DNA from: G965276765 sp965276765
Lineage (GTDB): Bacteria; Actinomycetota; Acidimicrobiia; Acidimicrobiales; Palsa-688
Reading direction: 5' to 3'
Assembly (NCBI GenBank): GCA_965276765.1
Contig: OZ255627.1
Span: 496,001 to 560,000 of the forward strand
Length of the DNA stretch: 64,000 nt
Part shown: piece by piece, positions 28,673 through 38,069 of the stretch
How the letters are laid out: every line of letters begins with the position of its first letter
Position numbering within the stretch: the stretch's first letter is position 1
Notes under the pieces: model-generated
Databases searched by the model: none
What the model was told of the DNA's origin: nothing
What the model saw: only the letters and a program-made list of their open reading frames with translations
Position numbers and translations under genes: made by a program

Positions 28673-29713
28673 TTACTCGCCCGGGGCCGGATCGCGCAGG
28701 GCGATCAGACCGCCAGAGACGAACGTGGACCACGACTGCACGGCCACGCCGTACGCGGGGTCGATGGCCGAGACGACGAGGTTGTCGCCCAGATAAATGC
28801 CGACGTGCCCGGCGACATGCGGGCCGGGCGAGTCCGAACCGGGAACCAGGACCAGATCGCCAGGCATAAGCGTGGCGGCGGTGGCCGCCTGGCCCTCGGT
28901 TTGCTGATCGCCGGTGTAATGATCCAAGGACACACCAACGGTCGCCCACGCGGCCATAGTCAGCCCGGAACAGTCGAACGCCGCCGGCCCGGCCGCCGCC
29001 CACACATACGGTTTGCCCAGCTGCGCCAACGCGAACGCCACCACTCGGGCGTGCTCGGGCGGGGTGCCGGCCGGAATGGTGTAACCGGCGGGCAGACCGT
29101 GACCCGACGCCGCCCCGGCGGCGAGACGACCGCCGCCCTGGCCGCACGCCCCGGGGGTGTTCCCTGCGGTAAGGACCTTGGCCAGGACCTGCCCGGCCGG
29201 CGCCCAGTTCGGCCGATAGTTCGACCCGTCAGCAAACGAGGAGCGCTGCACGTCCTGTGCGGCCATCCAAGGAGCCATCTGAGCCCAGCCCGGCACGGCG
29301 AGGAGCCGTTTGACGAAGGCGTCGGTGGCGTAGGTGGGATCCATGACCTGCGCCGGGGTCCCCCACCCCTGCGAGGGACGCTGCTGGAACAGTCCGAGGG
29401 AGCCCTGCCCGCCGTAGTTCAGGTTCCGAAGTCCGCTCTCGGTCATGGCGGTCATCACCGCGATCCGCGCCGCCCGGGTGTTCTCGGCGCTGGCGGACAT
29501 GGTGGCGGAGACGATCCGGTCGGCGTTGCCTCCCTTCTCGCCGCTTAGCCCTCCGACGGGGCCGGATACCGAGCAGGTGCGCGCAACGAGCTGGGCGACG
29601 CTCAAGCTCGCCGTGGCGGTCACGTTCTGGCCGGTGGCGCCGCCCGCGACTACGACAAGGCCGACCACGAACGCGGCGGCCACCCCGGCAGCGACGAGTC
29701 CGGCGGTCTTCAT
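28673..29713 (-). CDS. NlpC/P60 cell-wall hydrolase of the transfer system
   Basis: The 346-residue protein has an N-terminal membrane anchor or signal (LVAAGVAAAFVVGLVVVAG) and a central domain with GSLGLFQQRPSQGWGT, resembling a lytic-transglycosylase-like fold. The C-terminal NlpC/P60 domain shows the catalytic Cys in AFDCSGLTMAAW and His in HVAGHVGIYLGD. It opens peptidoglycan for the transfer machinery. Its ATG overlaps the WhiB stop by 4 bases. Confidence 0.93.
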   Translation of the reverse strand: MKTAGLVAAGVAAAFVVGLVVVAGGATGQNVTATASLSVAQLVARTCSVSGPVGGLSGEKGGNADRIVSATMSASAENTRAARIAVMTAMTESGLRNLNYGGQGSLGLFQQRPSQGWGTPAQVMDPTYATDAFVKRLLAVPGWAQMAPWMAAQDVQRSSFADGSNYRPNWAPAGQVLAKVLTAGNTPGACGQGGGRLAAGAASGHGLPAGYTIPAGTPPEHARVVAFALAQLGKPYVWAAAGPAAFDCSGLTMAAWATVGVSLDHYTGDQQTEGQAATAATLMPGDLVLVPGSDSPGPHVAGHVGIYLGDNLVVSAIDPAYGVAVQSWSTFVSGGLIALRDPAPGE

Positions 29714-29988
29714 GCCGCCTGCCCGCCCCGGCGCAGCGTTCGGCGTTCGGCGATGGTCAGGCCACCCCAGATGCCGTCCTCCTCGCCCAGACCCGCCCTC
29801 AAGCAGCGCGTCGCCACCGGGCAGCGAGCACAGACCGCTTTCGCTTCGGCCACCGCGCCGTCGTCGGGGCTCCCGGGTTCGCCCGGTTCAGGGAAGAACA
29901 GGGCGGTCGCCTGGCCCCGACAGGCGGCCTGCCGGTACCAGCTGTCGTCGCGATCGGCCATCACTAACGACACGACTGGGCGGTCCAT
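29710..29988 (-). CDS. WhiB-family iron-sulfur transcription factor
   Basis: About 92 residues from the ATG at 29988. The four cluster-binding cysteines appear in AACRG, then CARCPVATRC, followed by the G[I/V]WGG turn (DGIWGGL) and a basic C-terminal tail (ERRTLRRGG) for DNA contact. WhiB proteins bind a [4Fe-4S] cluster and work with sigma factors; they are confined to actinobacteria and their phages. As first gene of the transfer operon it probably regulates conjugation. Confidence 0.93.
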   Translation of the reverse strand: MDRPVVSLVMADRDDSWYRQAACRGQATALFFPEPGEPGSPDDGAVAEAKAVCARCPVATRCLRAGLGEEDGIWGGLTIAERRTLRRGGQAA

Positions 29989-30005
29989 GCTATCCGCCGC
30001 CCTCA

Positions 30006-30033
30006 CTTGGAGAGTCCAAGCAACCACTGTCAA
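30006..30033 (-). promoter_or_regulatory. Possible transfer-operon promoter and operator
   Basis: On the minus strand a TTGACA (30033-30028) is followed by the palindrome CTTGGA-3-TCCAAG (30006-30020), upstream of the WhiB start. No good -10 hexamer is seen at standard spacing, so the site is tentative. Confidence 0.35.
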
Positions 30034-30075
30034 TGACCGTACCGAGCGCCGATGTCGGCATCGTGGATGTCCCCG

Positions 30076-31044
30076 TCAACCGAAGCCAACTCGCTGGTCA
30101 ACCGGGACGGCCGCCAGTCCGGAATGCTCGAGGGGGCCGCTCAGACGGGACAGCTCCCGGCGCCAATGATCGACGACCTCGACCGGTAGTGGCGGAAGGG
30201 ATCTCGTCTCGGTGGCTGCGAGAGCGGCCAATGCCACCCAATAGGCGAGCCCGCGGCGCCGTGCCACTGCGAGAGGCCGCCCGCGGCCTGGAGGCGGACC
30301 CTCTACCAGGCGTTGGAGGTCACGGTCCGCGCCGAGGAGATGAGAGACTCGGTGTCGGTGGTTGCGCTGCTCGGCCCGGTAGAACGCCGGCATGCCGCCG
30401 CCCGCCCCCACACCGGTTAACCACGCCCCCAGGCACACATCCACCGCTCCCTCGATACGTCGTTCCAGGAGCGGATGCGCGGAGAGGTGACCCCCGGCCC
30501 GGTCGAGGAGGCGGGGTATCACCAACGACACCAGCGATGGACGATCCCCACAGACGATGGGGGCGGGATCGGCGATGTCGGCGCAGTCCGTCAGCATCGC
30601 CCGGTCGGGAAGCGGCGAGTACCGCAGCATGCGGGCCTGGTCCACGGCGGAGGTCACCCGCCCAGCGAGGACGTTGGGGTCGAGGTTGTCGCCTGCAAAG
30701 GCCTCTCCGAGCGTTGCCAGGGCAGCCGCGATAGCACCGAGCTGGTAGCTCAGCGGCCGCCTGCCGGCAGCCCAGCGCAGCAGGTCACCGAACGCAGGGT
30801 CGCGAAGCACCGTGTCGCGGACCTCGGCGCGAGCGAGTGTCGCAGGGGCCGGGCGAGGACCGGTGTCTCGGTACCGCAGTGCCGCCCTCCACGCCCCCTC
30901 GGACCACGCCGGCAGAGAGGAGAGGGGCGAGGCGAGAACGGACGAGACGATGGCAACGAGGCGTTGAAGATCACGGTCGCGCAGACCCGATAGGCGGGTG
31001 CGGTGATCGACGGATTCGCCCGGTGCGGCATTGGTTTGAGCCAT
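30076..31044 (-). CDS. Hypothetical helical protein in transfer module
   Basis: About 322 residues from the ATG at 31044 (MAQTNAAPGESVDHRT). It appears soluble and helical, with no membrane segment and no recognised motif. It lies 42 bp upstream of the -35-like element before whiB and is divergent from the HTH/NUDIX gene across a 103-bp gap. A replication or regulatory role in the element is possible from position only. Confidence 0.65.
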   Translation of the reverse strand: MAQTNAAPGESVDHRTRLSGLRDRDLQRLVAIVSSVLASPLSSLPAWSEGAWRAALRYRDTGPRPAPATLARAEVRDTVLRDPAFGDLLRWAAGRRPLSYQLGAIAAALATLGEAFAGDNLDPNVLAGRVTSAVDQARMLRYSPLPDRAMLTDCADIADPAPIVCGDRPSLVSLVIPRLLDRAGGHLSAHPLLERRIEGAVDVCLGAWLTGVGAGGGMPAFYRAEQRNHRHRVSHLLGADRDLQRLVEGPPPGRGRPLAVARRRGLAYWVALAALAATETRSLPPLPVEVVDHWRRELSRLSGPLEHSGLAAVPVDQRVGFG

Positions 31045-31147
31045 GCCGTGACTGTCCGGCCGACGGGCATGACCTCGGAATGACGTCGGGCGGCCATTAC
31101 CCGGACATCCTCTGGCCCTGCGAAGTCGGGTCGCTACGCTCAGGAGG

Positions 31148-32725
31148 GTGACCACGACTGCGACGAGGTCGAACCGGACTCTCCTCAAGGCTCTGGTGAG
31201 AGAGCGCCGGCTAACCGCTCGAGAGACCGTGGCCGTCCTGCAACGCCGAGCCGAGCGCATGGGAGAAGGGGGCTACGCCCTTACGGAACGTCAGCTCAGG
31301 AGGTGGCTGAACGGGGATGTCGCATCGAGCGAGACTGTCCGGCCGGCGAACGTTCGGGTGACGGAGGCGGAGTTCGGTTGGCCGATCGCCGCGCTGCTCG
31401 CGGTTGACCAGCGGTCGCCCGAACATCGGGTGCCGCGCCCGCAACCCTGTGAGGATAAAGAGCTCCGTACGGGGGCCTTCGTGGCGTGGGTTGCCGAGCA
31501 CTCGGCGCTCAGCTACGAGACCGCCTACACCGCCGTGGCTGAGGGTGCAGCGAAGTTGGCTTCGATGTCGCATATCACCCGAGCGACAAGGGACCATGAT
31601 CGCTCCCAGGTCGGTAGATCCCAGGTGGCCGACGCGCTCGGCTCCTACTACGGCGACTCGGCGGGTTTCTACACCGCCCGGGTCGGCCGGTCCCTCGTGG
31701 GGCTGAGCATCCTGGCCCACCCGACGTGGGTCGGCTTGGCGGTAGCTCTGGGCGGCGACGCCGAAATCTGCCGCCCAACCTCCCAAGAGGACGGTCGGAT
31801 TACTCGCCTGAACGACACACAGGCACGCTCCGCCATAGCACGCCTGGCCGCAGTGGAGGCGGGCGAAACGGTGATGGTCAACAACGCCCTGTATAGGCTC
31901 GCGACTCTCGAGATCGGTTCGGGCCAGCTGCTGGCTGAGTTCGGGTGCACGGACTTCGCCGCCTACGCGTTGACTGCCGACCTGCTCGAAGCGGAGCTGC
32001 GTGACCAGCTGCGAGAAGGCGTACATGACCCCCACCGCATGGTCACGCCGCTGCGAGATGCCTGGCTTCCCACCACAGAATCCGGGCTCGCGTTCGACCA
32101 GCGAATGTGCGTTGGTGGGCCGGTCTGCCTGGTGGCTATCTCGGACGGCGAGCAGTACCACCTCCTCGTGCAGGAACGCTCCACACAGGTTCTCAATGTG
32201 ACCGGAACGCTGGCGGTCATCCCCAAGGCGTTCCACCAGCCGACCGTCGACCCCTACGGCGAAACAGCGATATCGACGACCGTCGAACGAGAACTCGAAG
32301 AAGAGCTGCTCGGCCGGCCCGACCTCGAACAGCTGTCGTCGGCCTCGTTGAGACATGCTGCGCCACTCCACGCCCTCAACGCGTCCGCACCGATGGCGTG
32401 GCTGCACTCGCATCCCGAGGCGTGGAAGATGGAGTGCACCGGCTTCGGGGTCAACATGGTCAGCGGGAACTACGAGTTCTCCTGCCTCGTCGCCATCTAC
32501 GACCCGGCGTGGTGGAATCGCTACGGGCATCTCCTCGAAGCCAACTGGGAAGCTATGCGGCTGCAGCGCTACTCGTCGCTGGACAGGGACGGCATCCTCC
32601 GCCTGGTCGGCGATCCGCACTGGAGTAACGAAGGGCTTTTCGCGTTCATCGAGGGCCTGCGCCGACTCGCCGTGCTTGATCCCGCCAGCGTTGCGACGCT
32701 ACCAGTAGAAGTGCTCGCTTTATGA
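31148..32725 (+). CDS. HTH regulator with C-terminal NUDIX-like domain
   Basis: 525 residues. The N-terminus (about 8-60) is helix-turn-helix-like (LTARETVAVLQRRAERM). A middle domain of about 250 residues was not recognised. The part from about 330 has VTGTLAVIPKAFHQP and a degenerate NUDIX box ending ELEEELLG, suggesting nucleotide-sugar or nucleotide-derivative binding. The GTG lies directly after CAGGAGG, and TACGCT lies 7 bases upstream, so a leaderless transcript is also possible. Its last bases overlap the start of the cupin gene (ATGA), making a two-gene operon. Confidence 0.72.
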   Translation: MTTTATRSNRTLLKALVRERRLTARETVAVLQRRAERMGEGGYALTERQLRRWLNGDVASSETVRPANVRVTEAEFGWPIAALLAVDQRSPEHRVPRPQPCEDKELRTGAFVAWVAEHSALSYETAYTAVAEGAAKLASMSHITRATRDHDRSQVGRSQVADALGSYYGDSAGFYTARVGRSLVGLSILAHPTWVGLAVALGGDAEICRPTSQEDGRITRLNDTQARSAIARLAAVEAGETVMVNNALYRLATLEIGSGQLLAEFGCTDFAAYALTADLLEAELRDQLREGVHDPHRMVTPLRDAWLPTTESGLAFDQRMCVGGPVCLVAISDGEQYHLLVQERSTQVLNVTGTLAVIPKAFHQPTVDPYGETAISTTVERELEEELLGRPDLEQLSSASLRHAAPLHALNASAPMAWLHSHPEAWKMECTGFGVNMVSGNYEFSCLVAIYDPAWWNRYGHLLEANWEAMRLQRYSSLDRDGILRLVGDPHWSNEGLFAFIEGLRRLAVLDPASVATLPVEVLAL

Positions 32726-33078
32726 CGACAGGCGCCTGGCACGTTGGCAACGCCGCCATCGACGGCCAAGACCATCGCGGTTGGCTGGTCGGCCACTTCA
32801 TCGATGACGACGACATTCGCCATTCGAAAGACGTTGAGATCAAGTGGGGTATCCACCCGAAAGGCGAGCAACGAGCCGAGTGGCAAGGCGACGAGTACCG
32901 AACGACCGTCCTGCTCCTTATCAAAGGAACATTTCGTATTACCCTGTCCGCGGATAGCCGCGTCCTCGAGCACGAGGGTGACTACGCGATATGGGGGTCC
33001 GGTGTCGGACATTCATGGCAGGCCGAGGAGGACTCTGTCGTTGTCACGGTCAGGTGGCCGTCCACGGCAGGGCAGTGA
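32722..33078 (+). CDS. Small cupin-like protein coupled to HTH-NUDIX gene
   Basis: 118 residues with a beta-rich pattern (YRTTVLLLIKGTFRITLS, then DYAIWGSGVGHSWQAEEDS) matching a small cupin-type barrel with an HxW metal-site-like segment. The ATG overlaps the previous stop by 4 bases. The pair could sense and bind a small molecule for the element; the ligand is unknown. Confidence 0.65.
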   Translation: MTTGAWHVGNAAIDGQDHRGWLVGHFIDDDDIRHSKDVEIKWGIHPKGEQRAEWQGDEYRTTVLLLIKGTFRITLSADSRVLEHEGDYAIWGSGVGHSWQAEEDSVVVTVRWPSTAGQ

Positions 33079-33219
33079 CACCTGAGGCACGACCTCTCTC
33101 GGCTACCTCCCCGCCGCAGTGAGACAGCTCCACGCGCGACCTGTGTCCACGGATCGGGGAACGGGCAATTCTAAAGGAGGACAAGATGTCGCAGGGACGC
33201 AGGTGTTCGCGTCCGGTCA

Positions 33220-33531
33220 TCATCGTGCTTCCAGCTTGGCGTTGACGTTCACGTTCACGGGAGCTACTTCCTGGGCCTTGGCGAGCCGGCGCACCTCGGT
33301 GATGTCGAGGCCGAGCAGGTGAGCGGCCAACTCGACGCCTAGCCCTTTTGCCATGTCGGTGACCGTGCTGTCGACGCCGGCCTGAGCGGCGGCGACCAAA
33401 CGGTCCTGCTCGGCGATCGCCGCGGAGCGACGAGTTACGGCTTGCTCGAGCCGCCCGAGCGCGCGGCGGTGAGCGGCGTCGAGGTTGGCAATGGTGCGCT
33501 GGGTGTTGCGTACCTCGTCGCGGACTGCCAT
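33220..33531 (-). CDS. Small coiled-coil protein
   Basis: 103 residues from the ATG at 33531, which has a strong GAGGAGG site 5 bases upstream. The first ~60 residues form a likely coiled coil (RTIANLDAAHRRALGRLEQA). The C-terminal segment GLDITEVRRLAK looks like a short helix-turn-helix. No family is recognised. It lies between the cupin gene and another small gene on the minus strand. Confidence 0.6.
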   Translation of the reverse strand: MAVRDEVRNTQRTIANLDAAHRRALGRLEQAVTRRSAAIAEQDRLVAAAQAGVDSTVTDMAKGLGVELAAHLLGLDITEVRRLAKAQEVAPVNVNVNAKLEAR

Positions 33532-33651
33532 GGTGACCTCCTCGGTGTAGGCCACTCCTTGCGGCCCCCCATACGGTCACCGCTGGGAAGTCCAGCCTAT
33601 TGTCGTCCTCGTCCTCGCACCCGGATTCGGTGCGAGCGCTGACCCGGGCGG

Positions 33652-34101
33652 TCAGACGGTTGAGGTTCGAGGTGGACACCGGGCCAATCGGCGCAGCTCG
33701 GCGGCGCTCTGGTCGACCAGGCGGTACACGGCCGTCCCGTAGCCGAGCATGACCTTGCTTCGCTCGGCGAGCACGACCCGCGCAACCAGCACGATGGCGT
33801 CTTCGCTGACAAGCGCGCAGTGCCGTTCGATGATGGCCGTCTCCACGGCGGGCCTGGACCGGATGGCGAGCGCCTTCTGCTTCGCCTCGACGACCGAGCG
33901 GACACTGCGCCTCTGGCAAACCGCCTGCCAGCGGGCCACGCTTAGCCCGCCCGTCGCGATCGTCACTCGACGATCCATCCGCTCGGCTACGCGGTCCCTG
34001 ACCTTCACCGCCTGCCGCCACGTCCCGTAAGCATCCTCCCAGCGAGCGGCCTCCTCGACGACCACTTCGACCGCCGCTTCCAACTCAGCCCGTAACACCA
34101 C
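33652..34101 (-). CDS. Hypothetical helical protein next to relaxase
   Basis: 149 residues, predominantly helical and charged (ELEAAVEVVVEEAARWEDAY), with no recognised motif. Its position directly upstream and divergent from the relaxase, across 335 bp, is where relaxosome accessory proteins and the transfer origin are often found. That assignment rests on position only. Confidence 0.55.
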   Translation of the reverse strand: MVLRAELEAAVEVVVEEAARWEDAYGTWRQAVKVRDRVAERMDRRVTIATGGLSVARWQAVCQRRSVRSVVEAKQKALAIRSRPAVETAIIERHCALVSEDAIVLVARVVLAERSKVMLGYGTAVYRLVDQSAAELRRLARCPPRTSTV

Positions 34102-34436
34102 CCTTCACTACTACCAGCCGACAGCGCCACCCACCCTCATGATCCATCAGCACGTCGCCTCGCAGCCGGCCCCCCCTTGACCGCTGTTCCGTCCAAACCA
34201 GAATCTCCGGCTTTACACCGTCGGCACTCGTGGTACCCGGCCCTGGCGGACCGGGGAAGTTGAGCGTCTCCCGCTGAAGTGTCGAGTAGCCCACCCACCG
34301 TCGGGCCCGGGACGAGAACTGAGTCGGGGCAGGCCCTCCGCCCCTTGCCGGAGACCCCGATTCCCATAGCGTGGACCCCTTGGCGGCTCCCTGGTAGGAG
34401 CGGCGCTGTGCTGCTGGCTCCGGAGAGGAGCCGGGT
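34102..34436. other. Intergenic region before relaxase; candidate oriT
   Basis: A 335-bp gap between divergent genes. It includes hairpins at 34386-34401 and 34416-34432 near the relaxase start and a GC-rich imperfect repeat around 34320-34350. Transfer origins commonly lie here, but no nick-site consensus for this MobF group could be identified. Confidence 0.35.
34385..34432 (+). promoter_or_regulatory. Competing hairpins over the relaxase ribosome-binding site
   Basis: Four short segments alternate: GGCTCC (34385-34390), GGAGC (34397-34401), GGCTCC (34416-34421) and GGAGCC (34427-34432). Adjacent pairs form two hairpins, or the middle two can pair instead. The final segment is part of the ribosome-binding site GGAGAGGAG, so folding would control access to the GTG at 34437. 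Confidence 0.5.
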
Positions 34437-37400
34437 GTGATCTCGATACGGCGTATCAGCCTGGGCGGCGGCTACCGCTACTTGATGGAGTCCGTCGCAG
34501 GCGGTGACGGAGCGGCCGATCGGTCCAACGGTCTGGCCCGTTACTACGCCACCTCGGGAACCCCGCCCGGCGTGTTCCTCGGTGCCGGACTGGCCGACCT
34601 GGACGGCGGAAACGGAGTCGAGACCGGCACAGCAGTGACCGAAGTCCACTTGGAGGCGATGCTCGCCGGGCTCGCCGATCCGATCAGCGGGATGTCGGTC
34701 GCCGGCGCGAGGAGCGTGCCCGGCAACGCCGTGCCGGTCGCCGGGTTCGATCTCACGTTCTCTCCATCCAAGTCGGTGTCGGTGGCTTGGGCGCTCGCCG
34801 ATGAGGGCACGAAGGCGGTCATCTACGAGTGTCACCGCCGGGCCGTCGAGTTCGTGATCGGCTACGCCGAAAGCGACGTGTTCCGGTCCCGTTCGGGGTC
34901 CCAGGGCATGGTCGAAGAGGACATCTCCGGGGTGGTCGCCGCCGCGTTCACGCACTGGACATCCCGGGCTGATGACCCCCAACTTCACGACCATGTGGTG
35001 GTGTGGAACCGGGCCAGATCGCTCTCGGATGGCAAGTGGCGGACGCTCGATTCCCGGTCGATCTTCAAGGCGACGACCACGCTCTCCGAGCTGCACCACG
35101 GCGTCCTCGCTGACTTGTTGACCGCAGCGCTCGGGGTCGGCTGGGAAGCCCGGGGCCGGCGTCACTCGACCAAACCCCGCTATGAGATCGCCGGGGTCCC
35201 CGAGACGTTGATGGCCGAGTTCTCCCAACGGGCCGACCAGATCGCTGAGCACGACCAGCGCCTCCGGGCACAGTTCTTCGCCGCTCACGGTCGGGCCGCG
35301 ACCAGGGTCGAGGACATGCGCCTGGCCCAGCAGGCGACACTCGCTACCCGGCCGAACAAGACGCATCGCAGCCTGGCGGAGCTGACCGACGACTGGCGGA
35401 CAAGAGCGGCTCGGCATATAGGCGTCGAGCAGGTGGCCTGGGTGGCGGACCTCAAGGACCGCAACGACCTGCCGCTACTGAGGGCCGACGACCTGGCCGA
35501 TCCGATCCTCACCGACGCCGCCGAAGCCGTGGTCGCCAGCGTGGCCGAGCGCCACGCCACCTACGGCCGACAGAACCTCCTCGCCGAGGCACACCGGACA
35601 TTGCACGGGGTGCGCTTCGCCAGCCCTGACGACCGCGTGACCGTCGCGGAGCGCATCACCGACCTCGCGATCGGCCGCTCCCTGCCGCTCACCCCGCCGG
35701 CGATGCACCACACCCCGGACCGCTACATCCGCGCCGACGGATCCTCCCGGCTGCACCCGCAGAGCCGGATCGCGTACACCACTCAGGCCCTCCTCGACGC
35801 TGAGGCCCGGCTCCTCACCGCCGGCAGAACCGCCGACGGGCCCACCGCGGCCGTGGAGACGGTCGCCGCTGCCACCGACGCGAACCTGCCCGGAGAAAAT
35901 CACGGACTGTCGGTCGACCAGGCGCTGGCGGTCGAGAAGATCGCCACCTCCGGTCGGGTACTAGACGTGCTGGTCGGGCCGGCCGGGTCCGGTAAGACGT
36001 CCACCATGGCCGGCCTGCGAGCCGCTTGGGAGACCGAGCACGGGACAGGCTCGGTGGTCGGGCTCGCTCCGTCCGCCGCGGGGGCGGAAGTACTTGGCGA
36101 CGAGCTCGGGGTCGACACCGAGAACACGGCCAAGTGGCTCACCGAATGGCGACGTGTCCCCGAGCTGGTCGCCCACCGGGACGACCTCGCCGGCCGACTC
36201 GCCCGATACCCTCACCCCTCTTCTGCCGGCGCCCGGAAGCTGGCCGACCAGGTGGAAAACCTCGACCGGGCTATCGACGAGCGGCGCTTGCATCCCGGCC
36301 AGCTGGTCATCGTGGACGAGGCCAGCCTGGCTGGCACGTTCGCCCTCGACGAGCTGGTGACAGCAGTCGGCGACGCAAGAGCGAAGGCGCTCCTGGTGGG
36401 TGACTGGGCGCAGCTGTCCTCCGTCGACGCGGGTGGTGCGTTCTCCTTGCTCGTCGCCGACCGGGGCGAACTGGCTGCCGAACTGGTCGACGTGCGCCGT
36501 TTCAAAGCCGATTGGGAGAAGGCGGCCAGCGTCGAGCTGCGCCTCGGCCGAGAGAGCGCCATCGACGCCTACACCGGACATGACCGGGTCGCCGGAGGAG
36601 ACCGCACCGAGATGCTCGAACGCCTCTACCGGGCGTGGAGGTCCGACGTCGACGCCGGTCGCTCCAGCCTGATGATCGCCGCTGACACTGCGACGATGGC
36701 CGACCTGAACCGCCGGGCCAGGGCCGACCGAGTCGCCGCCGGAGCAGTCGCCGAGGAGGGTCTCGTCGTCGCGGACGGGCAGCCCGTAGGGGTGGGCGAC
36801 GAGGTCATCACCCGGGCCAACAACCGGCTGCTCGCCACCGGGCGGCGGTGGGTGAAGAACGGAGACCGCTGGACGGTCACAGCTACCAACCACGATGGGA
36901 GCATGGCCATTCGGCGCGCCGGGGGTACCGGCGAGGTGGTGCTTCCGGCCGACTACGCCGCAACCCATGTCGAGCTGGCGTACGCGACGACCGCCCATCG
37001 GGCGCAGGGCCGCACGGTTGACACCGCACATGCGATGGTCTCCCCGACCACCACCAGAGAGGTCCTCTACGTTGCAGCAACCAGAGGCCGCGACTCCAAC
37101 CGGCTGTATGTGGACACGAGCTACGACCCCGACCCGCAGACCTCCCATGACGGGATGACCGACCCGCAAACTGCCGCCGAGGTGCTCGCCGGGGCCCTCG
37201 CCAACGAAGGAGCGGACATCTCCGCTCATGAGACGATCCGCCGGGCACAGCACCGGGCGGAGGACTTCACCGTCCTCGCCGGCGAGTACCAGACCCTCGC
37301 CCGAGCCGCCCAGGCCGACCGCTGGGACTCGCTCCTCGAACACTCGGGCCTTGCCGCCGACCAACTGGAGCAGGTACGGGTCAGTGACGCCCAAGGGCCG

Positions 37401-38000
37401 CTCCTCGCCGAGCTCCGCGACGCTGAGGCTCGCGGCCTCGACGTCGAGGCGACGTTCCCGAAGCTGGTCGCAGCCCGGCCGCTCACCGACGCCGACGACC
37501 CAGCCGCGGTGCTCCACGGCCGTGTGAACCGGTGGGTCGCCGCGGCGGCCAGCAGACGTCAGGCGGCCACCAACCTGATCGCCGGGCTCATCCCCCGAGC
37601 CGCCGGCGTCACCGAGCCCGACATCGCCCGAGCGCTCCACGAACGAGACCAGGCGATGCAGCGCCGGGCAGCCGACCTCGCCGCCCACGCCGTCGAACAC
37701 GGTCAGGTATGGGTCCGCCGCCTCGGCTCCCCACCGGCCGACCCGAACGCTCGCAACGCCTGGATGCAGGAGGTCTCGACCGTCGCTGCTTACCGGGAGC
37801 GCTGGGGTATCGGCAATGACCACCGGCCCCTCGGACCCGACGGCGCAGCCAAGACCATCGAAGCAGTCGGGCACCGCAAACGAGCAGAAGCAGCCATCGA
37901 GCGGGCGCTCCAAGTCTCCGGTGAAGCGAGGATCGCGCCCGTCGATCCCGTCACGGCCGGCGGCGCCGAGGCGCTCAGAGAGGGGGACGTCGAGCTGTGA
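34437..38000 (+). CDS. MobF (TrwC/TraA-type) relaxase-helicase
   Basis: 1187 residues from a GTG with ribosome-binding site GGAGAGGAG. The TrwC-type relaxase domain (about 1-290) shows nucleophile tyrosine candidates in GYRYLMESV and LARYYATSG, and the metal-binding histidines in QLHDHVVVW. The helicase part has Walker A VGPAGSGKTS, Walker B LVIVDEASL and the RecD2-like motif ATTAHRAQGRTVD. It nicks and unwinds element DNA for conjugation. The C-terminal ~250 residues are helical. Its stop lies 65 bp from the convergent DISARM operon. Confidence 0.94.
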   Translation: MISIRRISLGGGYRYLMESVAGGDGAADRSNGLARYYATSGTPPGVFLGAGLADLDGGNGVETGTAVTEVHLEAMLAGLADPISGMSVAGARSVPGNAVPVAGFDLTFSPSKSVSVAWALADEGTKAVIYECHRRAVEFVIGYAESDVFRSRSGSQGMVEEDISGVVAAAFTHWTSRADDPQLHDHVVVWNRARSLSDGKWRTLDSRSIFKATTTLSELHHGVLADLLTAALGVGWEARGRRHSTKPRYEIAGVPETLMAEFSQRADQIAEHDQRLRAQFFAAHGRAATRVEDMRLAQQATLATRPNKTHRSLAELTDDWRTRAARHIGVEQVAWVADLKDRNDLPLLRADDLADPILTDAAEAVVASVAERHATYGRQNLLAEAHRTLHGVRFASPDDRVTVAERITDLAIGRSLPLTPPAMHHTPDRYIRADGSSRLHPQSRIAYTTQALLDAEARLLTAGRTADGPTAAVETVAAATDANLPGENHGLSVDQALAVEKIATSGRVLDVLVGPAGSGKTSTMAGLRAAWETEHGTGSVVGLAPSAAGAEVLGDELGVDTENTAKWLTEWRRVPELVAHRDDLAGRLARYPHPSSAGARKLADQVENLDRAIDERRLHPGQLVIVDEASLAGTFALDELVTAVGDARAKALLVGDWAQLSSVDAGGAFSLLVADRGELAAELVDVRRFKADWEKAASVELRLGRESAIDAYTGHDRVAGGDRTEMLERLYRAWRSDVDAGRSSLMIAADTATMADLNRRARADRVAAGAVAEEGLVVADGQPVGVGDEVITRANNRLLATGRRWVKNGDRWTVTATNHDGSMAIRRAGGTGEVVLPADYAATHVELAYATTAHRAQGRTVDTAHAMVSPTTTREVLYVAATRGRDSNRLYVDTSYDPDPQTSHDGMTDPQTAAEVLAGALANEGADISAHETIRRAQHRAEDFTVLAGEYQTLARAAQADRWDSLLEHSGLAADQLEQVRVSDAQGPLLAELRDAEARGLDVEATFPKLVAARPLTDADDPAAVLHGRVNRWVAAAASRRQAATNLIAGLIPRAAGVTEPDIARALHERDQAMQRRAADLAAHAVEHGQVWVRRLGSPPADPNARNAWMQEVSTVAAYRERWGIGNDHRPLGPDGAAKTIEAVGHRKRAEAAIERALQVSGEARIAPVDPVTAGGAEALREGDVEL

Positions 38001-38043
38001 CGGGGTTCTTGATCGCCGTCACGATGCTGATGGCATGGCAAAG

Positions 38044-38069
38044 CTGACACCACCCCCGGCCGGGGTCAG
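38044..38069. terminator. Candidate terminator between relaxase and DISARM operon
   Basis: CTGAC...GTCAG flanks CCCCGGCCGGGG with a small bulge, forming a strong hairpin between two convergent transcription units. It overlaps the last bases of drmC. No U-tract is seen. Confidence 0.45.

Larger units (their letters stand above)
22870..38000. mobile_element. ICE transfer module (type IV secretion genes and MobF relaxase)
   Basis: A minus-strand operon from WhiB (29988) to the VirB4-like ATPase (22870), accessory genes at 30-34 kb and a plus-strand relaxase together form an actinobacterial conjugation module. No VirD4/TraG coupling protein is present in the window. The left boundary is the transposase scar. 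Confidence 0.75.

Noticed and set aside
35961..37913. 650-codon frame antisense to the relaxase helicase
   Set aside because: The relaxase helicase motifs are all on the plus strand; the antisense frame shows low-complexity Val/Gly/Arg text and no start signal.
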